From Marivirga lumbricoides (GTDB taxonomy: Bacteria; Bacteroidota; Bacteroidia; Cytophagales; Cyclobacteriaceae): a stretch of 64,000 nt of DNA. The position numbers were made by a program, and so were the translations under genes. Location of the stretch: NCBI RefSeq assembly GCF_014636295.1, contig NZ_BMEC01000001.1, positions 582,535 through 646,534 on the forward strand. The letters run 5' to 3'. Shown piece by piece: positions 29,699 to 38,768 of the stretch; position 1 is the first letter of the stretch; the number at the start of each line of letters is the position of its first letter. The notes beneath the pieces are model-generated. The model was not told the DNA's origin. It worked only from the letters and a program-made list of their open reading frames with translations, and ran no database searches.

Positions 29699-29915
29699 CC
29701 AAAACATATACCCAACCTTGGGTATTTTTCATTGATTTTCAGGTAATTATGTTGTATTAAAAAAAATAAATGAGCTATGTTCAAATCATTGAATAACCAT
29801 CATCAAGCGATTTGCAAATGTTGGTAAACGCTTGCAGTCGTTTGTTCTCGGTTAGGGAAAATATAGAGTTGCTAAATGCACCTTTGGGTGTATTTAGCGA
29901 ATTGCTATCGGCAAC
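29699..29915 (+). repeat. Dispersed hairpin-ended element, copy A (upstream of AIPR)
   Basis: It starts with CCAAAACATATACCC, contains TATGTTCAAATCATTGAATA and ends in a hairpin. CTAAATGCACC (29872-29882) pairs with GGTGTATTTAG (29887-29897) around TTTG. Copies B-E (50061, 54300, 55071, 62589) share the order of blocks TATGTTCA, TTGAATAAAGTAA, AAGTAAATAAG. The start codon of the AIPR gene follows 17 bp after the end. Confidence 0.7.
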
Positions 29916-29932
29916 TTTGCAAACAAGAAATA

Positions 29933-31672
29933 ATGGGCAACTGGAAAGAAGCATTTGAAAACAGAGAAGATTTAAGCCAATATGATGATAATGGCCTAGC
30001 ATTATTTGGTTTGGCCCTGAAATTTGGTGTAGAAGATTTAGAAACTATAGCATCTGATGCCATTACTGACGGTAGTGATGACAAAAAGTGCGATATGGTT
30101 TACATCAATTCCGAAGAGGAATATGCTGTAATTGCTCAGTGTTACATGAGCTCTAAAGATAAAAAAGAGGCTCCTGCAAATAAGGCAAGTGACTTAAATA
30201 CTGCTATCGGCTGGTTGCTGCAAAGAAACATTAATGAAGTACCTGAAAGAATAAAGTCTGCGGCTAAGGAACTACGATCCTGCCTTAAAGACAAAACAGT
30301 AAAGCGTCTACATATTTGGTATATTCATAATCTTCCTGAATCTCAAAATGTAGAAAATGAACTTATCACGGTTCAACAAACTGCCACAAGTATATTGGAG
30401 GCCGATTTTACAGAAAACAAACTAAAGATAAGTGCGATTGAAGTTGGCAAAAATACTCTTACTGAGTGGTATGAAGAATCTCAATCCCCAATTCTAGTAA
30501 ATGAGGTTTTAGAAATTGATTTCAGTGGAGGGTATGAAATAAAAGGCCAAAAATGGAAATCCTTTTCGACTTCAATCCCAGCTCAATTCTTGTATAGAAT
30601 GTACAAAAAACATAAAACCAAAATATTCTCTGCTAACATTCGTGACTATCTAGGAGCACGATCAACTGATTCCAATATTAATAATGGTATTAGGAAAACA
30701 ATTGAGGAAGACCCTGGTAATTTTTGGGTCTTCAATAACGGGTTAACTATCCTAACCCATGAAATCATCGATTCATATTCAAAAAAGTTAAAAATTAAAG
30801 GCTTTTCAATTGTTAATGGGGCTCAAACCACCGGTGCAATTGGTTCCTTAAATAAGTTGCCAGACAAAAACACTTTAGTACAAGCTCGCTTTGTGGCAAC
30901 AACTGATTCCGATACTGATTTAATTCATAGTATTATTAGGTATAACAATAGTCAGAATAAAGTTGAAGCGTCTGACTTTAGAAGCACTGATAAAATTCAA
31001 AAGCGGCTGAAACAAGAATTTGATAGCATTAATTCAGCTGAATATGAAGGCGGTAGACGTGGTGGTTCTGCCGAAGTAATTAGAAGAAGAGCCAATCTTT
31101 TACCATCTTATACAGTTGGACAGGCATTGGCTTGTATAAATTTAGAGCCAATTATAGCTTATAATCAAAAGTCAGCCATCTGGATTAACGACCGACTGTA
31201 CTCGAAATATTTCAACGAGCAAACAAAGGCCGCACACATTGTTTTTGCTTACTCGTTACTCAAATCAGTAGAGTCTAAGAAACAGCAGATTGTTGATAAA
31301 TCTAAAAAATCAAATTTGACTGCTGCTGAAGAAGACTATTTAGCTTATTTCCGACAAAGAGGTTCAATTTTTTTGTTTAGTTCAGCGATAGCATCTTGCC
31401 TTGAAATTTTCTTAGAGCGGAAGGTGCCTAACATTTTCAGGATTTCTTTTGGAAATGAGACAAGTCCTGCACAAGCCGAAGTTATATGGTTACACATAAT
31501 AGATGTCACAGTTCCATTTTGCAACCAATTAAATGATGGTCTAGACGGCGGACTTAAGAACACGAATACGGTAAACAAAGTAATGAGAACCTTCAGGTCA
31601 TTGGTTCAAGCTACAGCCTCTGCTAACAACACCATTTATCAGAGCTTCGCAAAGGAAATCAAAGCACCTTAA
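29933..31672 (+). CDS. AIPR-family protein (abortive infection phage resistance type)
   Basis: The ATG at 29933 is preferred; an in-frame ATG at 29876 lies inside the repeat. The 579-residue product carries the AIPR signature in its middle: FSANIRDYLGARSTDSNINN, then FWVFNNGLTILTHE and FSIVNGAQTTGAIGSLN, followed by IIRYNNSQNKVEASDFRS. AIPR proteins are named after a lactococcal abortive infection protein and occur widely in defence islands, sometimes as restriction-like effectors; the biochemical activity is not settled. No signal peptide or membrane segment. It stands behind a RAYT and a dispersed repeat, consistent with horizontal gain. No methylase or other partner is adjacent, so it may be a stand-alone system. 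Confidence 0.88.
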   Translation: MGNWKEAFENREDLSQYDDNGLALFGLALKFGVEDLETIASDAITDGSDDKKCDMVYINSEEEYAVIAQCYMSSKDKKEAPANKASDLNTAIGWLLQRNINEVPERIKSAAKELRSCLKDKTVKRLHIWYIHNLPESQNVENELITVQQTATSILEADFTENKLKISAIEVGKNTLTEWYEESQSPILVNEVLEIDFSGGYEIKGQKWKSFSTSIPAQFLYRMYKKHKTKIFSANIRDYLGARSTDSNINNGIRKTIEEDPGNFWVFNNGLTILTHEIIDSYSKKLKIKGFSIVNGAQTTGAIGSLNKLPDKNTLVQARFVATTDSDTDLIHSIIRYNNSQNKVEASDFRSTDKIQKRLKQEFDSINSAEYEGGRRGGSAEVIRRRANLLPSYTVGQALACINLEPIIAYNQKSAIWINDRLYSKYFNEQTKAAHIVFAYSLLKSVESKKQQIVDKSKKSNLTAAEEDYLAYFRQRGSIFLFSSAIASCLEIFLERKVPNIFRISFGNETSPAQAEVIWLHIIDVTVPFCNQLNDGLDGGLKNTNTVNKVMRTFRSLVQATASANNTIYQSFAKEIKAP

Positions 31673-31679
31673 AGAGTAA

Positions 31680-31802
31680 AGCCGATAACAAACACTAAAA
31701 CGAATATGCATACTGAGCCCTTTGACAAGACAATGCAAAACAGACGTTTCAGTGCTTCTAGCAACTGGGGACCATACTCATTTTATTTGGTCGTTGTTGA
31801 AC
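31680..31802. other. Imperfect nested inverted repeat after AIPR
   Basis: ACTAAAACG (31694-31702) pairs with CGTTTCAGT (31745-31753) with one mismatch, and inside it TGCAT pairs with ATGCA. The region begins GATAACAAA and ends GTCGTTGTTGAAC. The layout is reminiscent of recombination sites of gene cassettes, but the canonical core sites are not present. Confidence 0.35.
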
Positions 31803-31818
31803 ATAAAGAACAAGAATC

Positions 31819-32049
31819 ATGAATAAAATAAAACTTCAAAAAATCATTTCCTCCTATAATCCATTTATTTATAGCATGATTGATTTATCTAAGGAAATAA
31901 AAGACAGATATGTCGCCTCAGAATTTAAAGATTCTTTAGCGAATGATATTTGTAACCAATGGCCTGAAATTAATTGTACAGACTTACATAATGAATTATT
32001 TGATTCAATAAAAACGGGAGAAGATATAATAAAATTAATAGAATCTTAA
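31819..32049 (+). CDS. Hypothetical small protein
   Basis: A 76-residue protein with no signal peptide, mostly helical by composition, with KEIKDRYVASEFKDSLANDI and two Cys. No family recognised. The next gene starts 4 bp after its stop, so they are probably co-transcribed and perhaps translationally coupled. Confidence 0.55.
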   Translation: MNKIKLQKIISSYNPFIYSMIDLSKEIKDRYVASEFKDSLANDICNQWPEINCTDLHNELFDSIKTGEDIIKLIES

Positions 32050-32053
32050 ACCA

Positions 32054-32896
32054 ATGAAAAAAACACTCTTCATAATTGTATTATTTACCCTAATAGGGAA
32101 ATCCGGATTTTCACAAGACATGTTTCGTTTTGGAGTAGGAACATCCTTAAAAGATTCTACCTCCTTTATACAAACAATTTCATTTGATTTTAACAGAACG
32201 GAAAGCGTAAAAGAAAAGTCGGGAAAATCACTTCTGTACAATAAAAATGGAATATATCTAACGCCATCATCTGATGTTAATCTAGGAGAAGGTACTACCT
32301 CTTCTGAAAATAATGTGACTTTTCAGTTTTCATTAGGCAAAGTATTCTTAGGTGAATTAAAAAACGAAAACCTGAAACAACATCAATTCAATCAAGGGCT
32401 TGAATTGAGTCCATCTTTCACCGCAGACAAAAGCTTCAAAGAGTATCTGTATTATGGACAAATATCCTATCAGCTGAATTGGATTGGCTCTAAGTTTACT
32501 GATTCTGATCCTGAAAAAGATTACGTAAAAAAAGGCTTTTTATTTGCCATAAGTCCATTTGTTAATTTAGGACAAAGGACTAGTAAATCTTTAAACGCAA
32601 ACAACTTTTACTCTGTAGCAGGTCTTATCTTAGAAACAAAGTATCGATTATTAACAAAGGACAAAAAAGATAAACCCATTGAAAACCGGGTATTTAAGTT
32701 ATCAGGTGATCTTTTCGCGATTCTTTCAGAAAATGACTCAATCTATGACAATCACCTTGCAGGAAAACTTAAATGCTCAACTGACAAGCGTATAAGCAAA
32801 AAGTTATTTTGGAATATATCATACAAAATTGGGAATGATGGTCCTATCTACAAGGATTTTCATGCCTTGGAAACGGGTTTGAAATTAAAATACTAA
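32054..32896 (+). CDS. Hypothetical secreted, probably outer-membrane barrel protein
   Basis: A 280-residue protein with a Sec signal peptide (TLFIIVLFTLIGKSGFSQ) and repeated amphipathic strands ending in Leu/Tyr (LETGLKLKY at the C-terminus), the pattern of an outer-membrane beta-barrel. No specific family recognised. It is coupled to the small gene upstream. It is followed by a gap of about 90 bp before the radical SAM gene. Confidence 0.7.
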   Translation: MKKTLFIIVLFTLIGKSGFSQDMFRFGVGTSLKDSTSFIQTISFDFNRTESVKEKSGKSLLYNKNGIYLTPSSDVNLGEGTTSSENNVTFQFSLGKVFLGELKNENLKQHQFNQGLELSPSFTADKSFKEYLYYGQISYQLNWIGSKFTDSDPEKDYVKKGFLFAISPFVNLGQRTSKSLNANNFYSVAGLILETKYRLLTKDKKDKPIENRVFKLSGDLFAILSENDSIYDNHLAGKLKCSTDKRISKKLFWNISYKIGNDGPIYKDFHALETGLKLKY

Positions 32897-32985
32897 ACGC
32901 TCTACAACACTCTGTATAGATCATGACCTACGGGACATAGAATAGAATATAACCGTATTATTAAATAATAATAAAAATAATAGTT

Positions 32986-34539
32986 ATGAAGAAACTTAGG
33001 GCTTTCGCTGTAACAGCACCTCATTGGATTAAATCCCATAATCCAGACTCTCAAACAAGTCTGAATAGTAGAGAGCCTTTTTCACTTCAGAATGCGATTC
33101 GGCTTTGCGTTAAAGCAGCTTCAAATAAAGAAGATGAATGGTATGAATCAAATTGGAGTTGCAGAGAAAGACTGAAAGAGAGTATAATGCTATATGAATA
33201 CTTTCAAAATCAACTAGACGATTATATTTCACGCATTCAGAGTATTAAACCTAACTTGATAGTGATATGCACTATGACGCTTGGCTATCCGGGAGCTATT
33301 GAAATTGCATCAGTTGCTAGGAAAACACTTGGCGATCAAGTCTTTATTGCAATTGGGGGAAAGCACATAATAGAAACTACTTTTCTCGATGAGAGTGGAG
33401 AACTCGGTGGTAATAAATCCTGTACTTTAAGGCAAATGATTAGAGGTGAAGTACCAAAAGTTTTTGATCTAGTTGTGAGTGGAGACGGTGAAGAGGTTAT
33501 TTATGAACTAGGAAAAATCATTGTAAATCTGGAAGACAAATTCTCTGTGAGTTCTGTTCTCAAAAAAGCGGATTCTTTGGCTTTGGCAAAAGGTAATTGG
33601 ATTGGAGGATATATTGAGTCGAACGAAATATCATACTTAGTTGGAAATGAACCACTAAACCAAGATATACTTCCGTTTCCATGTGAATTTTTCTATAGCA
33701 AGAGCCATTTTCCAGTTTTCGATTCAGATGTGACTTTCCATGCCTATTCTTATATGAGCAAAGGGTGTCCTTTTGATTGTTTTTTCTGTAGTGAAAAGCG
33801 ACAGATTAATGGAATGATGAGTCAGTCATCTACCGCACCGAATCGACTATACCAACAATTCAGCGTAGTTAGTGAAAAGACAAAGGCTGTAGGTCATAAG
33901 GCAAGCATTTTTGTGGAGGATAGTGTGTTCTTAGGAGGAAATGTAAAACTACTCGATAAATTTCATACCCTAATGGAGGGCAGTGAACTAGACATTGAAT
34001 TCGGAATGCAATACACAGTTGATTTGCTTCAAAAAGAAAGCCATAGAGAGGCTATTCGAAAATTGAATACTATTGGATTAACTTATGTATTTATTGGTAT
34101 CGAGACGAATGTTGAAGAGATTGCTGAAACCATGAATAAGAACACAGATAAGAAGACGCCATGGATGACCAAGGCTAAGTCAATAATTGAATTTTTGCAC
34201 TCATATCAAATTAACTGTGGCTTTTCTATCCTATATGGTCTTGGTGAAACACATCGCAAGAGAATTGAAATACTTGAGCAACTTAAAAAGTGGCAGAGCG
34301 AATTTCAGCAACCTAAAGTTGTCTCATTAAATCTTGCTACACTTCATCCACTTCAACAAGATGGTGATGAAAGCTTCACAAAATGGGGCACCTCATCGTT
34401 CAGCGATTACTTGCCTATATTTACTCAAATTTTTGGTGAAGCATCTGTGATGTATAGTTTGAAGGATAAGTATATAGGAACTGTTGAAGAGTTGAAAGAG
34501 ATTAAAGTAATCTATGATAACCTAAATAAATTAAACTAA
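32986..34539 (+). CDS. Radical SAM enzyme with cobalamin-binding-like N-domain
   Basis: A 517-residue protein with a B12-binding-like Rossmann segment (LIVICTMTLGYPGAIEIASV, then VFIAIGGKHI and FDLVVSGDGEEVIYELG, about residues 85-180). A radical SAM core begins at the cluster motif CPFDCFFC (Cys261, Cys265, Cys268, the CX3CX2C ligands of a 4Fe-4S cluster). Downstream the core keeps GLTYVFIGIETNVEEI and FSILYGLGET, which line SAM-binding strands. Family members carry out methylations, ring formations or methylthiolations; the substrate is unknown. The adjacent SAM-dependent methyltransferase, 23 bp downstream, suggests a two-enzyme modification pathway. There is no obvious precursor peptide next to it. 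Confidence 0.85.
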   Translation: MKKLRAFAVTAPHWIKSHNPDSQTSLNSREPFSLQNAIRLCVKAASNKEDEWYESNWSCRERLKESIMLYEYFQNQLDDYISRIQSIKPNLIVICTMTLGYPGAIEIASVARKTLGDQVFIAIGGKHIIETTFLDESGELGGNKSCTLRQMIRGEVPKVFDLVVSGDGEEVIYELGKIIVNLEDKFSVSSVLKKADSLALAKGNWIGGYIESNEISYLVGNEPLNQDILPFPCEFFYSKSHFPVFDSDVTFHAYSYMSKGCPFDCFFCSEKRQINGMMSQSSTAPNRLYQQFSVVSEKTKAVGHKASIFVEDSVFLGGNVKLLDKFHTLMEGSELDIEFGMQYTVDLLQKESHREAIRKLNTIGLTYVFIGIETNVEEIAETMNKNTDKKTPWMTKAKSIIEFLHSYQINCGFSILYGLGETHRKRIEILEQLKKWQSEFQQPKVVSLNLATLHPLQQDGDESFTKWGTSSFSDYLPIFTQIFGEASVMYSLKDKYIGTVEELKEIKVIYDNLNKLN

Positions 34540-34562
34540 ATGGAATCCAATAATATGTGTAA

Positions 34563-35255
34563 ATGAGTAGTATCTACGACAACGAAATTGGCAATAGGCT
34601 GATTGATTCAAAGAATTACTCTAGAGCCATTAGTGAGTTTATTTCACTAGAGAGACAGATAACCTGTAATGGGATAAGTGAATACAGTCAGGTTATTGAG
34701 ATTGGATGCATGCATGGAAGATTGTTGCAATTTGTTAGAGAGCAAAATCAGAGATATTTGGGTATCGACTATAGCAAAAAACAAATTGACTATGGGACTA
34801 GATTCTTTAGTAATTACATGGGAAGTGATTGTAAACTTATACATGGCAATGCGGAATGTCTAGCTGATATTTCTGAACTCAGGTTCCTAACGCCTGAGAA
34901 AAGGTCAATTGCAATTTATCCATTTAATAGCTTTGGAAATATTAACAATCATTTAAGTGCAATTAATTCCATATCAAGGTTGAATGTGGATTTCATCATA
35001 TTTACTTATACATGCAGTGAACTAGCCAATAAAGAAAGAGCTTTATATTATTACGGAAGTGGATTTACCGACCTATTGATAAGCCGAAGTGCTAAAGGAG
35101 TACTATTCGAGTCACCAGAAGGTCTTAGCACATATTCTTTTGAAGAAAGCTGGATTAAAGATAATTTTCTTAAAAACGGAGTTAAAGTTAGTGTTACTAA
35201 TTTTGGTCAAATAGGTCTTGCAATATATAAATCCGGAATGAATGTTAAATTATAG
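34563..35255 (+). CDS. Class I SAM-dependent methyltransferase
   Basis: A 230-residue protein with the SAM-binding motif I VIEIGCMHGRLLQFV, motif II YLGIDYSKKQI and a motif III-like KLIHGNAECLADI, the order of a Rossmann-fold methyltransferase. Substrate unknown. It follows the radical SAM gene closely and shares its AT-rich composition, so the two probably form one operon and act on the same substrate (inference). Confidence 0.85.
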   Translation: MSSIYDNEIGNRLIDSKNYSRAISEFISLERQITCNGISEYSQVIEIGCMHGRLLQFVREQNQRYLGIDYSKKQIDYGTRFFSNYMGSDCKLIHGNAECLADISELRFLTPEKRSIAIYPFNSFGNINNHLSAINSISRLNVDFIIFTYTCSELANKERALYYYGSGFTDLLISRSAKGVLFESPEGLSTYSFEESWIKDNFLKNGVKVSVTNFGQIGLAIYKSGMNVKL

Positions 35256-35650
35256 CTTTTTTCAACCTCGATGGATAAAACTGCTTACAATCGAGTATAC
35301 GGCCGTGAGCCCCATAAGCCCACAACCGGCCTCGATCTTTTATCGGGTGTGCGTTTCTGATCCACTAGTTAGCCATAGCCGTCAGGCTAACACTTCGACC
35401 CCTATACTGTCAACACACATCAGCAATAGCCAATGCTGGTTAAATCGTTAAAAATTAAAATATTGCAATTAATACGCTTTAGTAAGGCGGGCAAATAAGT
35501 GGTTTCAAAATCCCGCAATTGTCATAGCCTAAGTGTTGTGCAAATTATCAACAACTCGTCAAGCTTATTCAACAATTCAGAAAATGTAAATTTATAATAG
35601 AACAAAAAATTTGGTATTTGAATCCATTTGAACCGTCTAAATAAAAATCA
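35256..35650. other. Intergenic, no gene seen
   Basis: About 395 bp. The left part (35270-35420) is clearly more GC-rich than its surroundings and carries short inverted pieces (CTCGAT/ATCGAG, GGCCGTG). No open frame with support. The step in base composition suggests inserted or leftover DNA. Confidence 0.4.
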
Positions 35651-36222
35651 ATGAAACTGAAAATTTATGCTACAGTCGGATTGTTATTTTTAATACTTAA
35701 TCAATTATTATTACTAAAGGGAAAAGAATTCATTCCAACTCAAGAGCCGATATATTATGTTCATTGGTTATTATTTTTAGGTGTATTACTAAGTTTATCC
35801 CTAAACTAATTATTCTCAAATGGTATTTTTAATAACACAGCAACTGCTCTCACTTTAATAGGTATTATTGCCTTAATGGGACAAGCAGTTATAGATTTTC
35901 TTTGGTGGAGTTATGGAACTGCTTATGAAGGAATGAACAATTTGACAAATCAAATAATGGAAAGGCCATCAATCCGAATTCCATTTATGACTATCGGACG
36001 AGCTTTATTTTATCTTGGTTTAGCTATAAACGCTGGAAAATTCATAAGAAAACATACTTTTTTTTGTCTTTGATGAACATTTTAGGAGTTATCATCACAG
36101 GATTAGGCTCTTTTGCTTTTGGTAGTAGAGAAATTATAATTTCAGGACATATAGCGCTAACAGTTGGAATTGTTGGTTTGATTTTCAAAAAAGATAAAGG
36201 CATATTGAGTCTAATAAATTAA
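35651..36222 (+). pseudogene. Hypothetical multi-helix membrane protein, interrupted by a stop and a frameshift
   Basis: The frame from ATG 35651 encodes a hydrophobic helix (TVGLLFLILNQLLLL), a short loop and a second helix, then hits TAA at 35807-35809. The same frame continues with ALTLIGIIALMGQAVIDFLW and GRALFYLGLAINAGKFI to a T8 run at 36058-36065, where the frame must shift by one to continue as LMNILGVIITGLGSFAFG, and it closes at TAA 36220-36222. One nonsense change and one homopolymer slip rebuild a protein of about 190 residues with five or six transmembrane helices. No family recognised. Confidence 0.65.
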
Positions 36223-36412
36223 ATATTGTATTAATTGGATAGTGTCAACACTTAAACACTTTATAAAATAATGGCTGGTTTACAGTCTATCGACAGGATT
36301 TACTTTCATGCTCAAATAAATTGCCTCAGTAGTAAACTAAATTTTTTTGTACTTTTAATTATTCATGCTTCATACAATGGCATTATGAACACCCTCATCA
36401 ATAGGAGATAAA

Positions 36413-37450
36413 ATGAAGAACAAGCAAAAAACACTGATAATCAGAATCACACTGCTAGTCGGAACTATTGTTTCTTTGTATTTTGTACCCTGGCTTTTGG
36501 TGAAGGCATGGATACTTCCCGTACCGGAAACCGTGCAGAAACAGTTAGATGAAGCCATAACTCATGGATTTGACGGGATGATTGTTTACATAGAGCAGGC
36601 GGGTCAGCCACCTCAATATTTTGCTTCCGGTTGGCATAATAGAGAAGCTAAGATACCTGCTAAACCCCAGGCCCTGTTTAAAATTGCCAGCATTAGCAAG
36701 CTTTACGATGCTGTAGCTGTTACAAAATTGGTAAGTGAGGGTCGGCTTTCCTTAGATATGACAATCGCTGATTATTTACCTGAGCTTGTCGGGAGAATCG
36801 AAAACGCAGACAAAATTACTTTGAGAATGATGATCCAGCATCGAAGTGGTATTCCCAATTTTACAGACACTCCAAATTTTTGGGCCACCCCCACCCAGTC
36901 TTATGAAGAAAGCCTTGCTTTGATATTGGACATGCCAGCCAACTTTGAACCAGGCGAAGACTATGAATACTGTAATACAAATTACTTGTTGCTCAATAAA
37001 ATCATGGATGAAACGCTGGGCTATGATAACTTCCAATTCATTCGGGAAGAAATTTTGATTCCCCTGAAGCTAAACCACACATTCAGTTCCTTAGCAGAAG
37101 TAAATATGGACAATGTAATGAGTGGTTACCATGTAGGACATCCATTCGACTTAAAGGAGGACGAACATGGTATGTTAGCTACCGCAGAGGATGTCGGTAC
37201 ATTCCTGAGAGCATTAAACGAGGGTTCTTTGTTTGATAAAGGAGAACAGGAAATTTACTCTTCCCTCTACAAGTATGAACATGCCGGCTGGGTTCCCGGC
37301 TACCAGAGTTTCGCAAAATATTACAAAGACCTCGATGCAGTTGTGGTTGAGTTTTACAGTACAACAGATCCTAAGTTGTACAATTGGAACCTGTCAGAAA
37401 TCATCAATAACAGAATAGTAAAAATTCTCAGAAAGCAAAAAAGCTCCTAA
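36413..37450 (+). CDS. Class C beta-lactamase-like serine hydrolase
   Basis: A 345-residue protein with an N-terminal membrane anchor or signal (LVGTIVSLYFVPWLLV). It has the penicillin-recognising enzyme motifs: SxxK as Ser93-Ile-Ser-Lys96, YCN in YEYCNTNYLL (near residue 184), and an HAG triad replacing KTG near the C-terminus (KYEHAGWVPGY). Such proteins include D-aminopeptidases, esterases and PBP4-like enzymes; few are true beta-lactamases. A GGAG sequence 7-8 bp before ATG is an unusually good Shine-Dalgarno for this window. A decayed SDR fragment follows at once. Confidence 0.88.
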   Translation: MKNKQKTLIIRITLLVGTIVSLYFVPWLLVKAWILPVPETVQKQLDEAITHGFDGMIVYIEQAGQPPQYFASGWHNREAKIPAKPQALFKIASISKLYDAVAVTKLVSEGRLSLDMTIADYLPELVGRIENADKITLRMMIQHRSGIPNFTDTPNFWATPTQSYEESLALILDMPANFEPGEDYEYCNTNYLLLNKIMDETLGYDNFQFIREEILIPLKLNHTFSSLAEVNMDNVMSGYHVGHPFDLKEDEHGMLATAEDVGTFLRALNEGSLFDKGEQEIYSSLYKYEHAGWVPGYQSFAKYYKDLDAVVVEFYSTTDPKLYNWNLSEIINNRIVKILRKQKSS

Positions 37451-37456
37451 AAAAGG

Positions 37457-37633
37457 ATGAAGGCTTTGGGTATGACAGAAGATTCAGAAGTGATCCACCA
37501 AATGATGTCACGAACTTCAATGGGGAGAATGGCGCAACCCAGTGATATTGGAAAAGTTGCTGTATTTTTAGCCTCTGACGATGCACCATCTGTAACAGGA
37601 CAAAAAATTGAAGTTTCCGAGGGCTTTAAGTAA
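37457..37633 (+). pseudogene. Short-chain dehydrogenase (SDR) C-terminal remnant
   Basis: Fifty-eight codons, with SMGRMAQPSDIGKVAVFLAS followed by VTGQKIEVSEGF, match the last quarter of classical SDR enzymes (GR..xPxDIAxxVxFLASD...TGQxIxVDGG). The Rossmann start and the catalytic YxxxK are absent. The fragment begins 6 bp after the serine hydrolase stop, so it looks like a remnant left by a rearrangement rather than a gene. Confidence 0.75.
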
Positions 37634-38768
37634 AACGGATTTCCCGAAACGTATTAACCTGAGTTCGATTCTTGCCCCTCTATTTTTGGCCTGGCCCGAC
37701 CTATCGGGAAAGAGAGGGGACAGATTTGCCCGAAGACGAATCAGGAGCTTGCCAGCCTTTTGGCTGGGTGAGTTATAGAATTCATTGCTGGTGCAACGAA
37801 GCAATCTTACTGTTCTTTAGTGGGAACCTAAGCAATCTCAAAGAAAAGATTCCAATCACTAAGACAGCTTCAGTCGTGCCTCCTTCGCAAGGACGAAAAA
37901 TTTGATATGTCTAAAAGAACAGCGTAAATTCTCACTGGATCTCTCCCCCTTTTTTTCAAAGGGGGCAGGGGGGATTCTCAGATAGAAACAAAATGAAAAC
38001 TCAATTAAAACGTCATTGCCAGTCACAAAGCCATCTTTTCTATTATGCTATAAAATTCAGGTAATGAAATTTCATTTCATTGAAAAGATCCCTGATAATT
38101 TTTTCCGTTGCTCTCCAAAAATTTCGGGGATGACGATAATTGCCGGCTTTTGTGGTGGTGACAAGCATTTAGTGCTTGCTTATTTAGGTCTTTTTTTCCA
38201 CTGGTCTGCAGCTTACAGTCCAGCAAAAAGGGGAAGGTCTGTGAGCCAAAGACCTTGGCTTTTCTGTTCATTTGTGTAATAAGATAGTTTTTATACTCAA
38301 ATTACCATTAGCTCCGTCATTCCCTTGCAGAAGGGAATCAGTCCATTTCAACAGCATGTTGAAATAACGTCTTTTTTATAGAATTGCCTTTGCTATAAAC
38401 CTGAGTTAAATTCTTAATTTATTTAAAAGTCAGTCAGAGCATTTTCGATTTGGTGGTGCAGGGGTGCCATTTTGTTAACCGAACTCAGGTTAGTACACTA
38501 ATTGCCGTTTGGTTGCATCATCGATACATATGTACTTAGGTGATTCACCTGCACCACATACTCAATTATGTAACCAGCTATTTTTATGCATAACATACAT
38601 AGCAAGTATCCAAACAATATTTTAAAATCATGATTTTCACGCAAAAATGAGTGTTTTACCATACAATTAGTCCCTTTAAATTACGTCATGTGTAATTAAT
38701 GCGAAAGCTTCCACACTTGCATAAACCATTTTTTTTAAACTATTTCAAAGCTTTAAATCATTAAGTGT
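37634..38768. other. 1.1-kb gene desert with repeats
   Basis: No coding sequence is supported. The stretch holds the 64-bp repeat at 37711-37774, a C-rich/G-rich hairpin near 37943-37973 (CTCCCCCTTT...AAAGGGGGCAGGGGGG), and a REP-like palindrome ATTCCCTT-gcag-AAGGGAAT near 38320-38340 followed by a TTTCAACA/TGTTGAAA inverted pair. This is similar in character to 1122-1620. Confidence 0.55.
37711..37774 (+). repeat. 64-bp dispersed repeat, inverted relative to 1159-1221
   Basis: Shares GACAGATTTG, AGACGAATCA, CCAGCC and TGGCTGGGTGAGTT with the reverse complement of 1159-1221. It starts about 80 bp after the SDR remnant. Confidence 0.75.

Noticed and set aside
35242-35451. 69-residue open frame after the methyltransferase
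   Set aside because: It starts inside the methyltransferase gene, has no recognisable features, and lies in DNA of odd composition that looks non-coding.
2689-35809. Reassignment of TAA to an amino acid
   Set aside because: Most intact genes in the window end at TAA and would run into unrelated sequence if it were sense.
38016-38279. 87-residue frame in the gene desert and its antisense partner
   Set aside because: Composition and content are not protein-like, and it overlaps repeat-like DNA; both strands give equally poor frames.
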